Assembly (NCBI GenBank): GCA_026984795.1
Contig: JALSRK010000076.1
Coordinates: 62,001-126,000, forward strand
Reading direction: 5' to 3'
DNA: 64,000 nucleotides
Origin: Solibacteraceae bacterium
GTDB lineage: Bacteria > Acidobacteriota > Terriglobia > Bryobacterales > Bryobacteraceae
This document shows positions 43,208 through 52,165 of this stretch, one piece after another. The notes beneath the pieces are model-generated. The model worked only from the letters and a program-made list of their open reading frames with translations, ran no database searches and was not told the DNA's origin. The position numbers were made by a program, and so were the translations under genes. The first letter of the stretch is position 1, and each line of letters starts with the position of its first letter.

Positions 43208-43882
43208 GTGAAGAGCTCACTGCGCCTGCACGGCGCCGCCTGCACGGCTGCGGCCGTCATGTTGCTGCCGCCCGGCCTTGCGAAAGCGCTCGACGTCCGC
43301 CAGGCGATCGCCGGCATCGAGGCGCGCTACAACCGGCCCCGGACCATGCAGCTCCGCTTCGAGCAGACTTATACCGGCTACGGCCGGCCGCCGCGGACCG
43401 AACGGGGCGTCCTCTACCTGCGCAAGCCGCGGCGCATGCGCTGGGAGTACGAGCAGCCGCCCGGCAAGCTGTTCCTCTCCGACGGCAAGTTCGTCTACTT
43501 CTACAGCCCGGCGGCCAACCGCGTGGAGAAGATGCCGCTCAAGGAAAGCGGCGACCTGCGCACCCCGCTGGCCTTCCTCATGGGCCGGCTGGATCTGCGC
43601 CGGGACTTCCGCGAGTTCCGCTCCCGACCGGAGGGAGAGGATCTCCACGTCGTGGCCTTACCGAAATCGAAGAACGCTCCCTACCGTGAGGTGGTCTTCG
43701 TCGTCACGCCTGAGTTCCGTATCAAGCGTCTCGTCGTCCGGGGCGCCGACGAGTCGGTGATGGAGTTCCGCTTCTCTGCCGAACGTATCAACCCCCCGCT
43801 GCCGCCGGACCTGTTCGTCTTCCGCGCGCCTCCCGGAGTGGAGTTCATCGAGGTAGGGGCTGCCCAGGAGACCGGGAATTGA
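43208..43882 (+). CDS. lolA: LolA-like outer-membrane lipoprotein carrier
   Basis: 224 residues from the GTG at 43208. A signal peptide (SLRLHGAACTAAAVMLLPPGLAKA) leads to the LolA fold: AIAGIEARYNRPRTMQLRFEQTYTG, RGVLYLRKPRRMRWEYEQPPGKLFLSDGKFVYFYSP and IKRLVVRGADESVMEFRF. It escorts lipoproteins across the periplasm. Four bases separate it from the pilC-like gene, so it is the first gene of the assembly operon. Confidence 0.85.
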   Translation: MKSSLRLHGAACTAAAVMLLPPGLAKALDVRQAIAGIEARYNRPRTMQLRFEQTYTGYGRPPRTERGVLYLRKPRRMRWEYEQPPGKLFLSDGKFVYFYSPAANRVEKMPLKESGDLRTPLAFLMGRLDLRRDFREFRSRPEGEDLHVVALPKSKNAPYREVVFVVTPEFRIKRLVVRGADESVMEFRFSAERINPPLPPDLFVFRAPPGVEFIEVGAAQETGN

Positions 43883-43885
43883 GCT

Positions 43886-45097
43886 ATGGCCGAGTGGGTG
43901 CTCAAATACGCTGATCCCCGCGGGGAGATCCACCAGCAGGTGGCCGAGGCCGGCTCCGCCCAGGAACTGAAGGACAAGTACATCCGCCAGGGCTACCTCG
44001 TTTACTGGGTCAAGCCGAAGACCGAACTGGCCGGGCTCGCCCAGCGCGTGGGCCCCAGCCGCAAGAAGATCAATCCGGAGAAGTTCCTGATCTTCAACCA
44101 GCAGTTCGTCACCCTGATCAAGGCCGGCTTGCCGATCCTGAAATCCCTCGACCTGCTGGCCGAGCGCCTCACCGACCCCAAGCTCGGCCGCTACGTCAGG
44201 GCCGTCCGCGACGACGTCAAGACCGGCTCCAGCCTGTCCGACGCGTTCGCCGCCCAGGGCGTCTTCCCGCCCATCTACGTCACTTCGGTCATGGCCGGCG
44301 AGAAGAGCGGCGCCCTCGCCGAGGTGCTCGAGCGCTACATCCAGTATCAGAAACTCGCCCTGGCGGTGCGCAAGAAGGTCCTGCTCTCGCTACTCTATCC
44401 TTCATTGCTCATCGGGCTGACGATCCTGCTCATCGTCTTCCTGGTCACTTACGTGGTACCGAACTTCGCCAAGCTCTACGAGAGCATGGATGCCGATCTG
44501 CCCGTAGCCACTCAGATCCTCATCGCCGTCGGCACCACCGCCCGCAATTACATCCTGGTCGGGGTGGGTCTCCTGGCCGCCGCCGTGGTGGCCTTCCGAA
44601 TCTGGTCGCGCGGCGAGGCGGCCCAGGAGAAGATCGACCGGTCGAAGGTCCGCACCCCGGTGTTGGGCGACATCTGGATCAAATACCAGGTAGCCCAGCT
44701 CTCGCGGGTGCTGAGCACGCTGCTTATGGGCGGCATCCCGCTGGTGCAGGCTCTGGAGACGGCCGGTAGATCCCTCGGCTCGAGTCTGCTCCGCAAGACG
44801 ATGGAGCAGACCCGCAAGCTGGTCCGTGAGGGGCAGAGCCTCTCGGCCTCGTTCCAGTCCACCGGCCTGTTCCCGGAGCTCTCCATCGACATGATCGAGG
44901 TCGGCGAATCCACCGGCGCGCTGCCCCAGATGCTCAATAGCGTGGCCGAGTTCTACGAGGACGACGTCCAGACCCGCATGCAGGCGGCCTTGTCTCTGAT
45001 CGAGCCGGCGATCATGATCTTTATGGGCATCTTCGTGGCTTTCGTGCTGGTCGCGCTCTACCTGCCGATCTTCTCGCTCGCCGACACCCTGCGATGA
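43886..45097 (+). CDS. pilC: Inner-membrane platform protein PilC/GspF
   Basis: 403 residues with two GspF domains: one at about residues 70-195 (FNQQFVTLIKAGLPILKSLDLL) and one at 270-395 (QLSRVLSTLLMGGIPLVQALETAG). Membrane helices are VLLSLLYPSLLIGLTILLIVFLVTYVV, YILVGVGLLAAAVVAF and the C-terminal LIEPAIMIFMGIFVAFVLVALYLPIFSLADTL. It is the platform on which pilins assemble. It overlaps pilB by four bases. Confidence 0.92.
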   Translation: MAEWVLKYADPRGEIHQQVAEAGSAQELKDKYIRQGYLVYWVKPKTELAGLAQRVGPSRKKINPEKFLIFNQQFVTLIKAGLPILKSLDLLAERLTDPKLGRYVRAVRDDVKTGSSLSDAFAAQGVFPPIYVTSVMAGEKSGALAEVLERYIQYQKLALAVRKKVLLSLLYPSLLIGLTILLIVFLVTYVVPNFAKLYESMDADLPVATQILIAVGTTARNYILVGVGLLAAAVVAFRIWSRGEAAQEKIDRSKVRTPVLGDIWIKYQVAQLSRVLSTLLMGGIPLVQALETAGRSLGSSLLRKTMEQTRKLVREGQSLSASFQSTGLFPELSIDMIEVGESTGALPQMLNSVAEFYEDDVQTRMQAALSLIEPAIMIFMGIFVAFVLVALYLPIFSLADTLR

Positions 45098-46749
45098 GGA
45101 GGACCGAAGCAACGGAGGAAAAACGAGCCATGGCTGAGGAAATCAAACAGCAGGGAACCGAGGAGGAAGTCGAGCGGGCGCGGGCGCTCGCCCGGCGCTA
45201 CCGTTACGAGTTCGTGGACCTGCGCGAGACCCGCATCGACCACGATCTGTTCACCTCCATCCCGGTGGACCTGATGTTCCGCTACAACTTCGTGCCGCTG
45301 GGGGCCGATAACGGCACTCTCGAGATCGCCCTCGCCGACCCCCGCAACCTGAACCTCATCGATGAACTTTCCATCCTGCTCCAGAAGCGGCTCCGGGTGA
45401 AGGTCGCCACGCTGTCACAGATCTCCGACCTGCTCAAGAAGACCGAACAGTCCCAGCGGGTGCTCGAAGAGGTCACCGAAGGCTTCACCCTTGACGTCGT
45501 CGCCGAGGAGGACAGCCAGGACGAGACGCTCTCTATCGAGAAGCTCACCGCCGGCGACACCGACATCGCCCCGGTCATCAAGCTCGTCGATACCACCATC
45601 TTCAACGCTCTGGAGCGGCGCGCCAGCGACATCCACATCGAGACCCGCGACCAGGAAGTAGCCATCAAGTACCGCATCGACGGTGTCCTGCACTACGCCA
45701 TGCCGCCGATCGCCAAGGACTGGCATTCGACGATCATCTCCCGCATCAAGGTGATGAGCGAGCTCGACATCGCCGAGCGCCGCGTCCCCCAGGACGGCCG
45801 CTTCCGCGTCCGCTACAAGGGGCGCCTCATCGACTTCCGCGTTTCCATCATGCCGACGATCTATGGCGAGGACGCCGTGCTCCGCGTGCTGGACAAGGAG
45901 TCGATGAGCGAGAAGTTCAAGTCGCTGAACCTCGACGTGGTCGGCTTCTCCGAGGAGGACCTGGCCAAGTTCCGCCGCTATATCAAGGAGCCGTACGGGA
46001 TGGTGCTGGTCACCGGGCCCACCGGCTCCGGAAAGACCACCACGCTGTACGCGGCCTTGAGCGAGATCCAGAACGACGAAGACAAGATCATCACCATCGA
46101 GGACCCGGTCGAGTATCAAATCAAGGGCATCACCCAGATCCCGGTGAATGAGAAGAAGGGCCTCACCTTCGCCCGGGGGCTGCGCTCCATCTTGCGGCAT
46201 GACCCGGACAAGATCATGGTCGGCGAGATCCGCGATCAGGAGACCGCCCAGATCGCCATCAACGCGGCCCTCACCGGCCACCTCGTCTTCACCACCGTCC
46301 ATGCCAACAACGTGCTGGACGTGCTGGGCCGCTTCCTGAACATGGGGGTCGAGCCGTACAACTTCGTCTCGGCGCTGAACTGCATCCTGGCCCAGCGCCT
46401 GGTCCGGGTCATCTGCTCCCACTGCAAGCGCCCGGTCGACTATCCCGACGACTACCTCATCGAGAGCGGGCTGGACCCGGCCGAGTGGCGACAGATCACT
46501 TTCTACGAAGGGGCCGGCTGCTTCGAGTGCGGCGGTACGGGCTTCCGCGGCCGGACCGCGATCCACGAGCTGCTCGATCTGAGCGAGCGCATCCGCGAGA
46601 TGATCCTCGACCGCCGGCCGAGCTCCGAGATCAAGCGCCAGGCTCGAGAGGAGGGCATGCGCTTCCTGCGCGAGTCGGCGCTCGACAAGGTGAAGGCGGG
46701 CATCACCACCCTGCGGGAGATCAACAAGGTGACGTTCGTCGAGGTCTGA
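45094..46749 (+). CDS. pilB: Assembly ATPase PilB/GspE
   Basis: 551 residues from the overlapping ATG at 45094; an ATG at 45130 with GGAGG upstream is an alternative start. An N-terminal GspE domain (RYRYEFVDLRETRIDHDLF, VPLGADNGTLEIALADP) precedes the ATPase core: Walker A GPTGSGKTTTLY near residue 308, DIHIETRDQEVAIKYRIDG, the Asp box around TIEDPVE, Walker B IMVGEIRDQETAQIAI, and His box HLVFTTVHANN. A four-Cys zinc motif appears near the end (CSHC ... CFEC). It powers pilus or pseudopilus assembly. Confidence 0.95.
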   Translation: MRRTEATEEKRAMAEEIKQQGTEEEVERARALARRYRYEFVDLRETRIDHDLFTSIPVDLMFRYNFVPLGADNGTLEIALADPRNLNLIDELSILLQKRLRVKVATLSQISDLLKKTEQSQRVLEEVTEGFTLDVVAEEDSQDETLSIEKLTAGDTDIAPVIKLVDTTIFNALERRASDIHIETRDQEVAIKYRIDGVLHYAMPPIAKDWHSTIISRIKVMSELDIAERRVPQDGRFRVRYKGRLIDFRVSIMPTIYGEDAVLRVLDKESMSEKFKSLNLDVVGFSEEDLAKFRRYIKEPYGMVLVTGPTGSGKTTTLYAALSEIQNDEDKIITIEDPVEYQIKGITQIPVNEKKGLTFARGLRSILRHDPDKIMVGEIRDQETAQIAINAALTGHLVFTTVHANNVLDVLGRFLNMGVEPYNFVSALNCILAQRLVRVICSHCKRPVDYPDDYLIESGLDPAEWRQITFYEGAGCFECGGTGFRGRTAIHELLDLSERIREMILDRRPSSEIKRQAREEGMRFLRESALDKVKAGITTLREINKVTFVEV

Positions 46750-46792
46750 GGCGGCGCCGCCCTGGGGCCGCTCAGGCGGGGCAGAAGAGCGA

Positions 46793-47689
46793 ATGAACAT
46801 ACTGGCGCAGATTCGGAAGCTGTTGAAGGACCCGCCGCCGGAGCATGCCTTCGAGGTCTCCGAGACGGCGATCGCCTGGGCGCGCCGCACCCGCGAGGAC
46901 TTGAAACTGGGCGTCGAGGCCCTGGAACCGGGTATCCTCGCCGTCTCGCCCCTGCACGACAACGTCGCCGATCCGGATGCCTTCTTCCGCCACGTCCAGG
47001 CTCTCGCCGGCGGCGACGGCAAAGCCAGACGCCGCCGCACCGCCCTGATCCTGCCCGACTTTTGCGCCCGGGTGGCCGTGCTCGACTTCGACCAGTTCCC
47101 CTCCGACGCCGCCGAGCAGGTTTCCCTGGTGCGTTTCCGCATGAAGAAGAGCATCCCCTTCGACGTCGATTCGGCGCAGGTCTCCTATTACATGCAGTCC
47201 CGGGGCGGGGCCGGACGCAAGGTCGAAGTGGTGGCCGCCGTCGCTCCGCTGGAGATCATCGCCCGCTACGAGGCGGCCTTCCGCCACGCTGGCTTCGAAC
47301 CGGGCCTCGTCACCACCTCCACCCTGGCGGCGCTGAATCTGCTGAGCCCGGACGGGGTCCAGGTGCTGGCCCGGTTGAGCGGGTCTGTGCTCACCGCGGC
47401 GGTCACCGAGGGCCGCGACCTCCGCCTGCTGCGCTGCGTGGACTTGCCCGAGCTCACCCCTGAAGAAGTAATGCGAGTGCTGTTTCCCACCTGCGCTTTC
47501 GTAGAGGACACCGTCGGCGAAAAGCCGCGGGAACTGTTGGTGTGCGGTTTCGGGGACTGGGAGCCGGTGGTCGTGGAGCAGAGCCGGCAGGACCTCGGTC
47601 TCGAAGTCCGCCGGCTTGGCTCACGCTTCGGCGAGCCGGGACCGGCAAATGCCGGCTTGTTCGGATTCCTGGAAGCCGCGGAGACCTGA
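46793..47689 (+). CDS. pilM: PilM-like actin-fold assembly protein
   Basis: 298 residues. The N-terminal segment HAFEVSETAIAWARRT corresponds to the first actin-like strand of PilM, followed by LILPDFCARVAVLDFDQFP and VRFRMKKSIPFDVDSAQVSYY (PilM-type). ATP-binding glycine motifs of actin folds are weak here. It binds PilN on the cytosolic side. The start lies 43 bases after pilB. Confidence 0.82.
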   Translation: MNILAQIRKLLKDPPPEHAFEVSETAIAWARRTREDLKLGVEALEPGILAVSPLHDNVADPDAFFRHVQALAGGDGKARRRRTALILPDFCARVAVLDFDQFPSDAAEQVSLVRFRMKKSIPFDVDSAQVSYYMQSRGGAGRKVEVVAAVAPLEIIARYEAAFRHAGFEPGLVTTSTLAALNLLSPDGVQVLARLSGSVLTAAVTEGRDLRLLRCVDLPELTPEEVMRVLFPTCAFVEDTVGEKPRELLVCGFGDWEPVVVEQSRQDLGLEVRRLGSRFGEPGPANAGLFGFLEAAET

Positions 47690-47702
47690 GGAGAGTCGAA
47701 CG

Positions 47703-48275
47703 ATGAAACTGGCAGCGCCCATCAACCTCGCGAGCCGGCCGTTCCGGCACGACCGCCCGATTCTGGTCGCATCGATAGCCACCGCCGTGCTCATGGTCTT
47801 CGTCCTGGCGCTCCAGATCTATCTGATTCGGGCCGAGCGCGGGGCCGGCGAAGAGGCTGCCCGGGGCATCGCGGAGGCCGAGGTCCGCCTCGAGCAGCTC
47901 ACCCGGCGCGAAGCTCAGCTCCAGGCGGAGCTGACCCGTCCGGAAAACGAAACCGTGCTCGTGCGCAGCGTCTTCCTGAACAGCCTGCTACTGCGCAAGG
48001 GCATCAGTTGGACGCTGATCTTCGGCGACCTGGAGAAGGTGATGCCCTACAACGTCAAGCTCGTCCAGATCCGTCCCCAGGTCACCGAGGACAACGAAAT
48101 CCAGTTGGAGATGGTGGTCGCCGCCCGCGACTCCGAGCCGGTGATCGAGATGCTGCGCAACATGGAGAATTCCGACATCTTCAGCTCCACTGCGGTGACG
48201 GCGGCTCTGCCGCCCACCGACAATGAACCCCTGTACCGCTACCGGGTGAACGTGCTCTATGGCCGGAAACTCTAG
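47703..48275 (+). CDS. pilN: PilN-like assembly protein
   Basis: 190 residues from the ATG at 47703. It has the start INLASRPFRHDRP seen in PilN, where the cytoplasmic N-terminus contacts PilM, then one membrane helix (LVASIATAVLMVFVLALQIYLI), a coiled coil (EAEVRLEQLTRREAQLQAEL) and a small ferredoxin-like domain. It overlaps the next gene by 17 bases. Confidence 0.85.
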   Translation: MKLAAPINLASRPFRHDRPILVASIATAVLMVFVLALQIYLIRAERGAGEEAARGIAEAEVRLEQLTRREAQLQAELTRPENETVLVRSVFLNSLLLRKGISWTLIFGDLEKVMPYNVKLVQIRPQVTEDNEIQLEMVVAARDSEPVIEMLRNMENSDIFSSTAVTAALPPTDNEPLYRYRVNVLYGRKL

Positions 48276-48963
48276 CTGGAACGCGATCCGCGAACGCCTG
48301 CCCGCCGGACCCGGACTCCTCCGGGATCCGCGCCTCTTGGTGCGCCTGATCCTCGGCGTCCTGCTCGCCGCGAACCTGGCCGCGGCGCTGCTGCTCTTCC
48401 GCCCGTGGGCCGAGTCGCCTGAAGAAATGGAAGCCCGCCTCGGACGCCTGCGCTCCGAGATCCAGCGAAAGCAGCAGAACGTGGCCCGCCTGGAAACGCT
48501 CGTCGAGAAGTCGCGGAAGGCCCGCGAGCAGGGCGACGCCTTTATGGCGAAATACTTCCTCGACCGGCGCACTGCCTCTTCGACGATCATCAGCGAGCTG
48601 CGCGACACCGCCGCCAAAGCCGGCATCGAGCAGCAGGAACAGACCTTCAGCTTCGAGCCGATCGAAGGCAGCGACAATCTCTACATGATGACCATCTCCG
48701 GCAACTACGAGGGCCGCTACGAAGATCTGGTGAAGTTCCTGAACCTCCTCGACCGCTCGCCGCGCTTCCTGATCCTCGACACTCTGGCGGCTTCCCCCCA
48801 GCGCGCCGCCGGCGCCCTGAACGTCAACTTCAAGATGCACGCCTTCGTCATCAAGGGCAAGCCGCGGGCGCCGAAAGCCGCCGCATCGCCGGGTAAAGGG
48901 AGCGCGGAAGGCGGCCGTCCGGCCGAAACAGCTTCAGCTCCCCAGGAGGCGAAGGCGGGATGA
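48259..48963 (+). CDS. pilO: PilO-like assembly protein
   Basis: 234 residues with a single membrane helix near residues 30-50 (LVRLILGVLLAANLAAALLLF), a coiled coil (LGRLRSEIQRKQQNVARLETLVEKSRKA) and a PilO-like periplasmic domain (YMMTISGNYEGRYEDLVKFLNLLDRSPRFLILD). The C-terminus is Ala/Lys/Pro-rich. It overlaps pilN by 17 bases and the next gene by four. Confidence 0.82.
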   Translation: MAGNSSWNAIRERLPAGPGLLRDPRLLVRLILGVLLAANLAAALLLFRPWAESPEEMEARLGRLRSEIQRKQQNVARLETLVEKSRKAREQGDAFMAKYFLDRRTASSTIISELRDTAAKAGIEQQEQTFSFEPIEGSDNLYMMTISGNYEGRYEDLVKFLNLLDRSPRFLILDTLAASPQRAAGALNVNFKMHAFVIKGKPRAPKAAASPGKGSAEGGRPAETASAPQEAKAG

Positions 48964-49676
48964 AAGTCGGCGCGGAACCCAAGAAGGTCGCCATTCTGAT
49001 CGGTTTGCTCGCCGTGGCCGCTTATCTGTTCTTCTCCAACAGCGCCTCGGACATACCGGACTACACGCCGCCGTCCACTCCCGCCGCCGCGGTGAAGACC
49101 GCTCCGGAGAAGTCCCGCGCCCCCCGTCCCGCCCCCCGGCGCGTGGCGGCGCGGCCGGCGCCCCGTCCCGGAGCGCGACGGGGCGGCCGGGGGTTCCGGC
49201 CTTCGCTGGTCATCCGGCGGCCTGAGGACCGGCCCGATCCTATGTCCCTCGATCCGACGCTGCGCCTGGACCTGCTGGCGAAGTTGCAGGGCGTCCGTGT
49301 GGAAGGCGTTCGCCGGAGCCTCTTCGAGTTCGGTCGTCCGGTTCCACTGAAGAAGCCCGAACCGAAGCTTTCGCCGGCCAAGATCGAAGAGATCAAGCGA
49401 AAGCAGCGCGAGGCGATCGCCAAGCGGGTCGCCGCTAAGCCCGCCAAGCCGCCTCCGCCGCCCATCCCGCTCAAGTTCTACGGCTATATCAGCCGTGTCC
49501 ATACGGACGAAACGAAGGCCTTTTTCCTGGACGGCGAAAAGATCTTCATTGCCGGCGAGGGCGACCTCATCGATAAGAGGTACAAGGTGGTGAAGATCGG
49601 GGCCAAGTCGGCCGTGGTGGAGGATACCCGGCATGACCACCGCCAGACGCTGCGGCTGGAGGAAGTGCGTGGATAG
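48960..49676 (+). CDS. Periplasmic assembly protein, PilP-like position
   Basis: 238 residues. One N-terminal hydrophobic helix ([17 protein letters not shown]) is followed by a Pro/Arg/Ala-rich disordered segment (residues 35-85), a Lys-rich helix ([21 protein letters not shown]) and a small beta domain ([45 protein letters not shown]), which resembles PilP or GspC-type domains. Direct homology to PilP is not certain. It overlaps the pseudopilin gene by eight bases. Confidence 0.65.
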   Translation: MKVGAEPKKVAILIGLLAVAAYLFFSNSASDIPDYTPPSTPAAAVKTAPEKSRAPRPAPRRVAARPAPRPGARRGGRGFRPSLVIRRPEDRPDPMSLDPTLRLDLLAKLQGVRVEGVRRSLFEFGRPVPLKKPEPKLSPAKIEEIKRKQREAIAKRVAAKPAKPPPPPIPLKFYGYISRVHTDETKAFFLDGEKIFIAGEGDLIDKRYKVVKIGAKSAVVEDTRHDHRQTLRLEEVRG

Positions 49677-51384
49677 AAAGATCCAGCGCGGGCGCGGCGA
49701 GGGCGGCTTCGCCATGCTGCTCATCTTCGTGATGGCCGCCTCGGTGGCCATCATGCTCTACCGCGAACTGCCACGCCTGGTCTTCGAGTCCCAGCGGGTC
49801 AAGGAGCAGGAGCTGATCGACCGCGGCGAGCAGTACAAGCGCGCCATCCAGCTCTACGTGCGAAAGTTCAAGAAGTACCCGGCCAGCTTGGACGACCTCG
49901 AGAACGCCACCGAGATCCGCTTCCTGCGCCGGCGCTACAAGGACCCGATGACCGGCAAGGACGAGTGGCGGCTCATCCACATCGACAACATGGGCTTCTA
50001 CACGGATTCGCTCACGCGGAAGCGCCCGCAGCAGCAGGAAGAGAAGAAGTCCGAGAACACCTTCATCACCGAGGGAGCGGCCTTCGGCTCCGCTGCGCCA
50101 GCCCCCGGCCAGGGGACCGAACAGGCCCGGGGCGCCATGATCCGGGGGGCGAGCGACCGCCCGCTGGTGCGGGCCGAGCAGTACCGCGGCGTTGCGTCCC
50201 CGCCGCGTCCCCCGGGGGCCCCGCCCGTCGCCCGGCAGCCCTATCCGCCGGGCGTCCCGCCGCCGGCCGCCTATCCCCAACCCGGACAACCCGGCTATCC
50301 GCCGGGTCAGCCGCCCTATGGACAGCCAGGATATCCTCCGCCCGGTTACGGCCAGCCGGGCTATCCCCCTCCCGGTTATGCCCGGCCCGGCGCGGTCCCC
50401 GCTACACCCGGATATCCTGTTCCTGGCCAGCCGGGTTATCCGCAGCCAGGACAGCCTGCGCAAGGCGCCGGCCCTGGATATCCGCCGGCGCCCGGGACGC
50501 CGTATCCGCAGCAAGGTGTGCCCGGCCTGCCGGGACCTTACGGCCGGCCCCAGCCCGCCGCCCCGGGCTATGTGTCCCCCAGCTATCGGCCGCCCAGCTC
50601 CCCGCCGCAGCCAGCAACGCCGCCGCAGCCAGGCGCTTATCCCCAGCAGCCGGGCGGGTACCCGCCCCAGCCCGGCGCCCCGCCCGCGGTTCCCGGCGCT
50701 CCCCAGTATGGGCAGCCGGGCGTGATTACTCCCGTGCAGCCGCGTATCAGTCCTCAGTCGCCCCGCTCGCCCCGTCCGGCGACGCCGGCCTACCCCAGCC
50801 AAGGCGTTCCCGGTTTGCCGGGCCCCTACGGACCGCCCACGCCCATCTCGCCCAGCGGCCGCATCGGCACGCCGCCTACCGGCGCCCAGCCCGCCCGGCC
50901 ACCCGGGTCCCCGGGGACGCCTGCCACGCCCGGCGGCGGCCCGAACCCGGCCCTCTCCATCATTCAGCAGATCCTTACCACGCCCCGGCCCGGCGGCCTG
51001 GCCGGTATCACTGGACCGGCGGCCGGAGGCGGCATCGGCGGGGGCATCGCCGGCGTCGCCTCCACCTACGAGGCCGAGGGCATCAAGGTGTACAACGACC
51101 ACACCAAATACAACGAGTGGGAGTTCATCTACGACTACCGCGAGGACCAGGCATCGCGCGCTCGCGCCGCCGCTGGGGCGGCCGGCGCCGGCAGCCGGCG
51201 CAACCCGCTCGGCGGGTCCGGCCCCAGCCAGAGCCAGGGCTTCGGCTCCAGCTCGTCCTTCGGCGGGTCCGGCTCCCGCAGCGGCTTCGGCAGCTCCGGC
51301 TCGCCCGGTTCTCTCAGCCGCCCGCAGGACCGCTTCCCTTTGCTCGGCAACCCGGTTCCCCCGGCTCCCACCGGCCGGCCGTGA
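49669..51384 (+). CDS. Pseudopilin-like protein with long Pro/Gly/Tyr tail
   Basis: 571 residues from the GTG at 49669, chosen because GGAGG lies six bases before and because it gives a prepilin-like leader [20 protein letters not shown]. Residue +5 after the cleavage site is Leu, not Glu, as in GspK-like minor pseudopilins. A helical stalk and short globular part run to about residue 120 ([27 protein letters not shown]). The remaining 450 residues are Pro/Gly/Tyr/Gln-rich repeats ([12 protein letters not shown] type), then a Gly/Ser-rich stretch. Such a tail is unusual for pilins and looks like a surface or matrix domain. It is the last gene of the pil operon. Confidence 0.7.
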   Translation: MDRKIQRGRGEGGFAMLLIFVMAASVAIMLYRELPRLVFESQRVKEQELIDRGEQYKRAIQLYVRKFKKYPASLDDLENATEIRFLRRRYKDPMTGKDEWRLIHIDNMGFYTDSLTRKRPQQQEEKKSENTFITEGAAFGSAAPAPGQGTEQARGAMIRGASDRPLVRAEQYRGVASPPRPPGAPPVARQPYPPGVPPPAAYPQPGQPGYPPGQPPYGQPGYPPPGYGQPGYPPPGYARPGAVPATPGYPVPGQPGYPQPGQPAQGAGPGYPPAPGTPYPQQGVPGLPGPYGRPQPAAPGYVSPSYRPPSSPPQPATPPQPGAYPQQPGGYPPQPGAPPAVPGAPQYGQPGVITPVQPRISPQSPRSPRPATPAYPSQGVPGLPGPYGPPTPISPSGRIGTPPTGAQPARPPGSPGTPATPGGGPNPALSIIQQILTTPRPGGLAGITGPAAGGGIGGGIAGVASTYEAEGIKVYNDHTKYNEWEFIYDYREDQASRARAAAGAAGAGSRRNPLGGSGPSQSQGFGSSSSFGGSGSRSGFGSSGSPGSLSRPQDRFPLLGNPVPPAPTGRP

Positions 51385-51475
51385 ACTGTGCCGGCGCTCT
51401 TTTCTTCGGGCCCCTCGTGCCGAGAGCCTGGGAGGCGAAACGATTAGTGCGCTTGCGTTCCTCGGCTAGTATTTG

Positions 51476-51509
51476 CTAACCTAGTGACCGCTAGGTTAGT
51501 GAACGCTAA
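51476..51509. promoter_or_regulatory. TetR operator candidate
   Basis: A perfect inverted repeat CTAACCTAG (51476-51484) / CTAGGTTAG (51491-51499) with a six-base spacer is followed by the overlapping palindrome TTAG-TGAACG-CTAA (51496-51509). It lies 12 bases before the tetR start, the usual place of an autoregulatory site. Confidence 0.65.
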
Positions 51510-51520
51510 TATCATCGGCG

Positions 51521-52165
51521 ATGCCCGGCAGCACCGACCGTAAGAAAAACCGCCTCACCGCCGAAGAGCGCCGCGCGGCGATCGTCGAGGCCGCCGTCCG
51601 CCTCTTCGCCGAGAAAGGGTTCCGCGGGACCACTACGCGCGAGCTCGCCGCCGCCGTCGGGGTCTCCGAGCCCGTCCTCTATCAGCACTTCGCCACCAAG
51701 GGAGACCTCTACACGGCCATCATCGAAGCCATCTGCCGCCACCGCGACCGCGACCGCGACGGCCTGCTCGAGCTGGCCCGCCACGCTGAAGACGACGAGG
51801 CCTTCTTTTCCCGCCTCGCCGAGCTGATCCTGGAGTGGTACGACGAACAGCCCGAGGTGGTCCGCCTGCTGCTGTTCAGCGCGCTCGAAGAGCACGACCT
51901 CAAGGACCGCTTCGTCGAGACCCAGGTCGCCATGCTCTACGAGATCCTCACCGAATACCTCGAGCGCCGGATGGACAAGGGCGTCTTCCGGCGCATGGAT
52001 CCCTATCTCGCCGCCCGGGCCTTCACCGGCATGGTTTCGCACCAGGGCATGGCCAAAGTCGTCTTCGGAATCGACGATCTGCGCGGGTCGCGCCAAGAGA
52101 TCGCCCGCAAGATCGCCGACATCTTCGTGAACGGAATCCGATCACACGGAGCGCAAGGCGCATGA
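51521..52165 (+). CDS. TetR/AcrR-family repressor
   Basis: 214 residues. The helix-turn-helix is clear: AIVEAAVRLFAEKGFRGTTTRELAAAVGVSEPVLYQHFATKGDLYTAI (residues about 20-65). The ligand domain is helical with FFSRLAELILEWYDEQPEVVRLL. It overlaps the fusion protein gene by four bases, so it controls and is co-transcribed with the efflux operon, presumably from the palindromes just upstream. Confidence 0.93.
   Translation: MPGSTDRKKNRLTAEERRAAIVEAAVRLFAEKGFRGTTTRELAAAVGVSEPVLYQHFATKGDLYTAIIEAICRHRDRDRDGLLELARHAEDDEAFFSRLAELILEWYDEQPEVVRLLLFSALEEHDLKDRFVETQVAMLYEILTEYLERRMDKGVFRRMDPYLAARAFTGMVSHQGMAKVVFGIDDLRGSRQEIARKIADIFVNGIRSHGAQGA

Noticed and set aside
45415-47154. Minus-strand frame of 579 codons opposite pilB and pilM
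   Set aside because: It is antisense to genes with complete Walker and His-box motifs and shows no family features.
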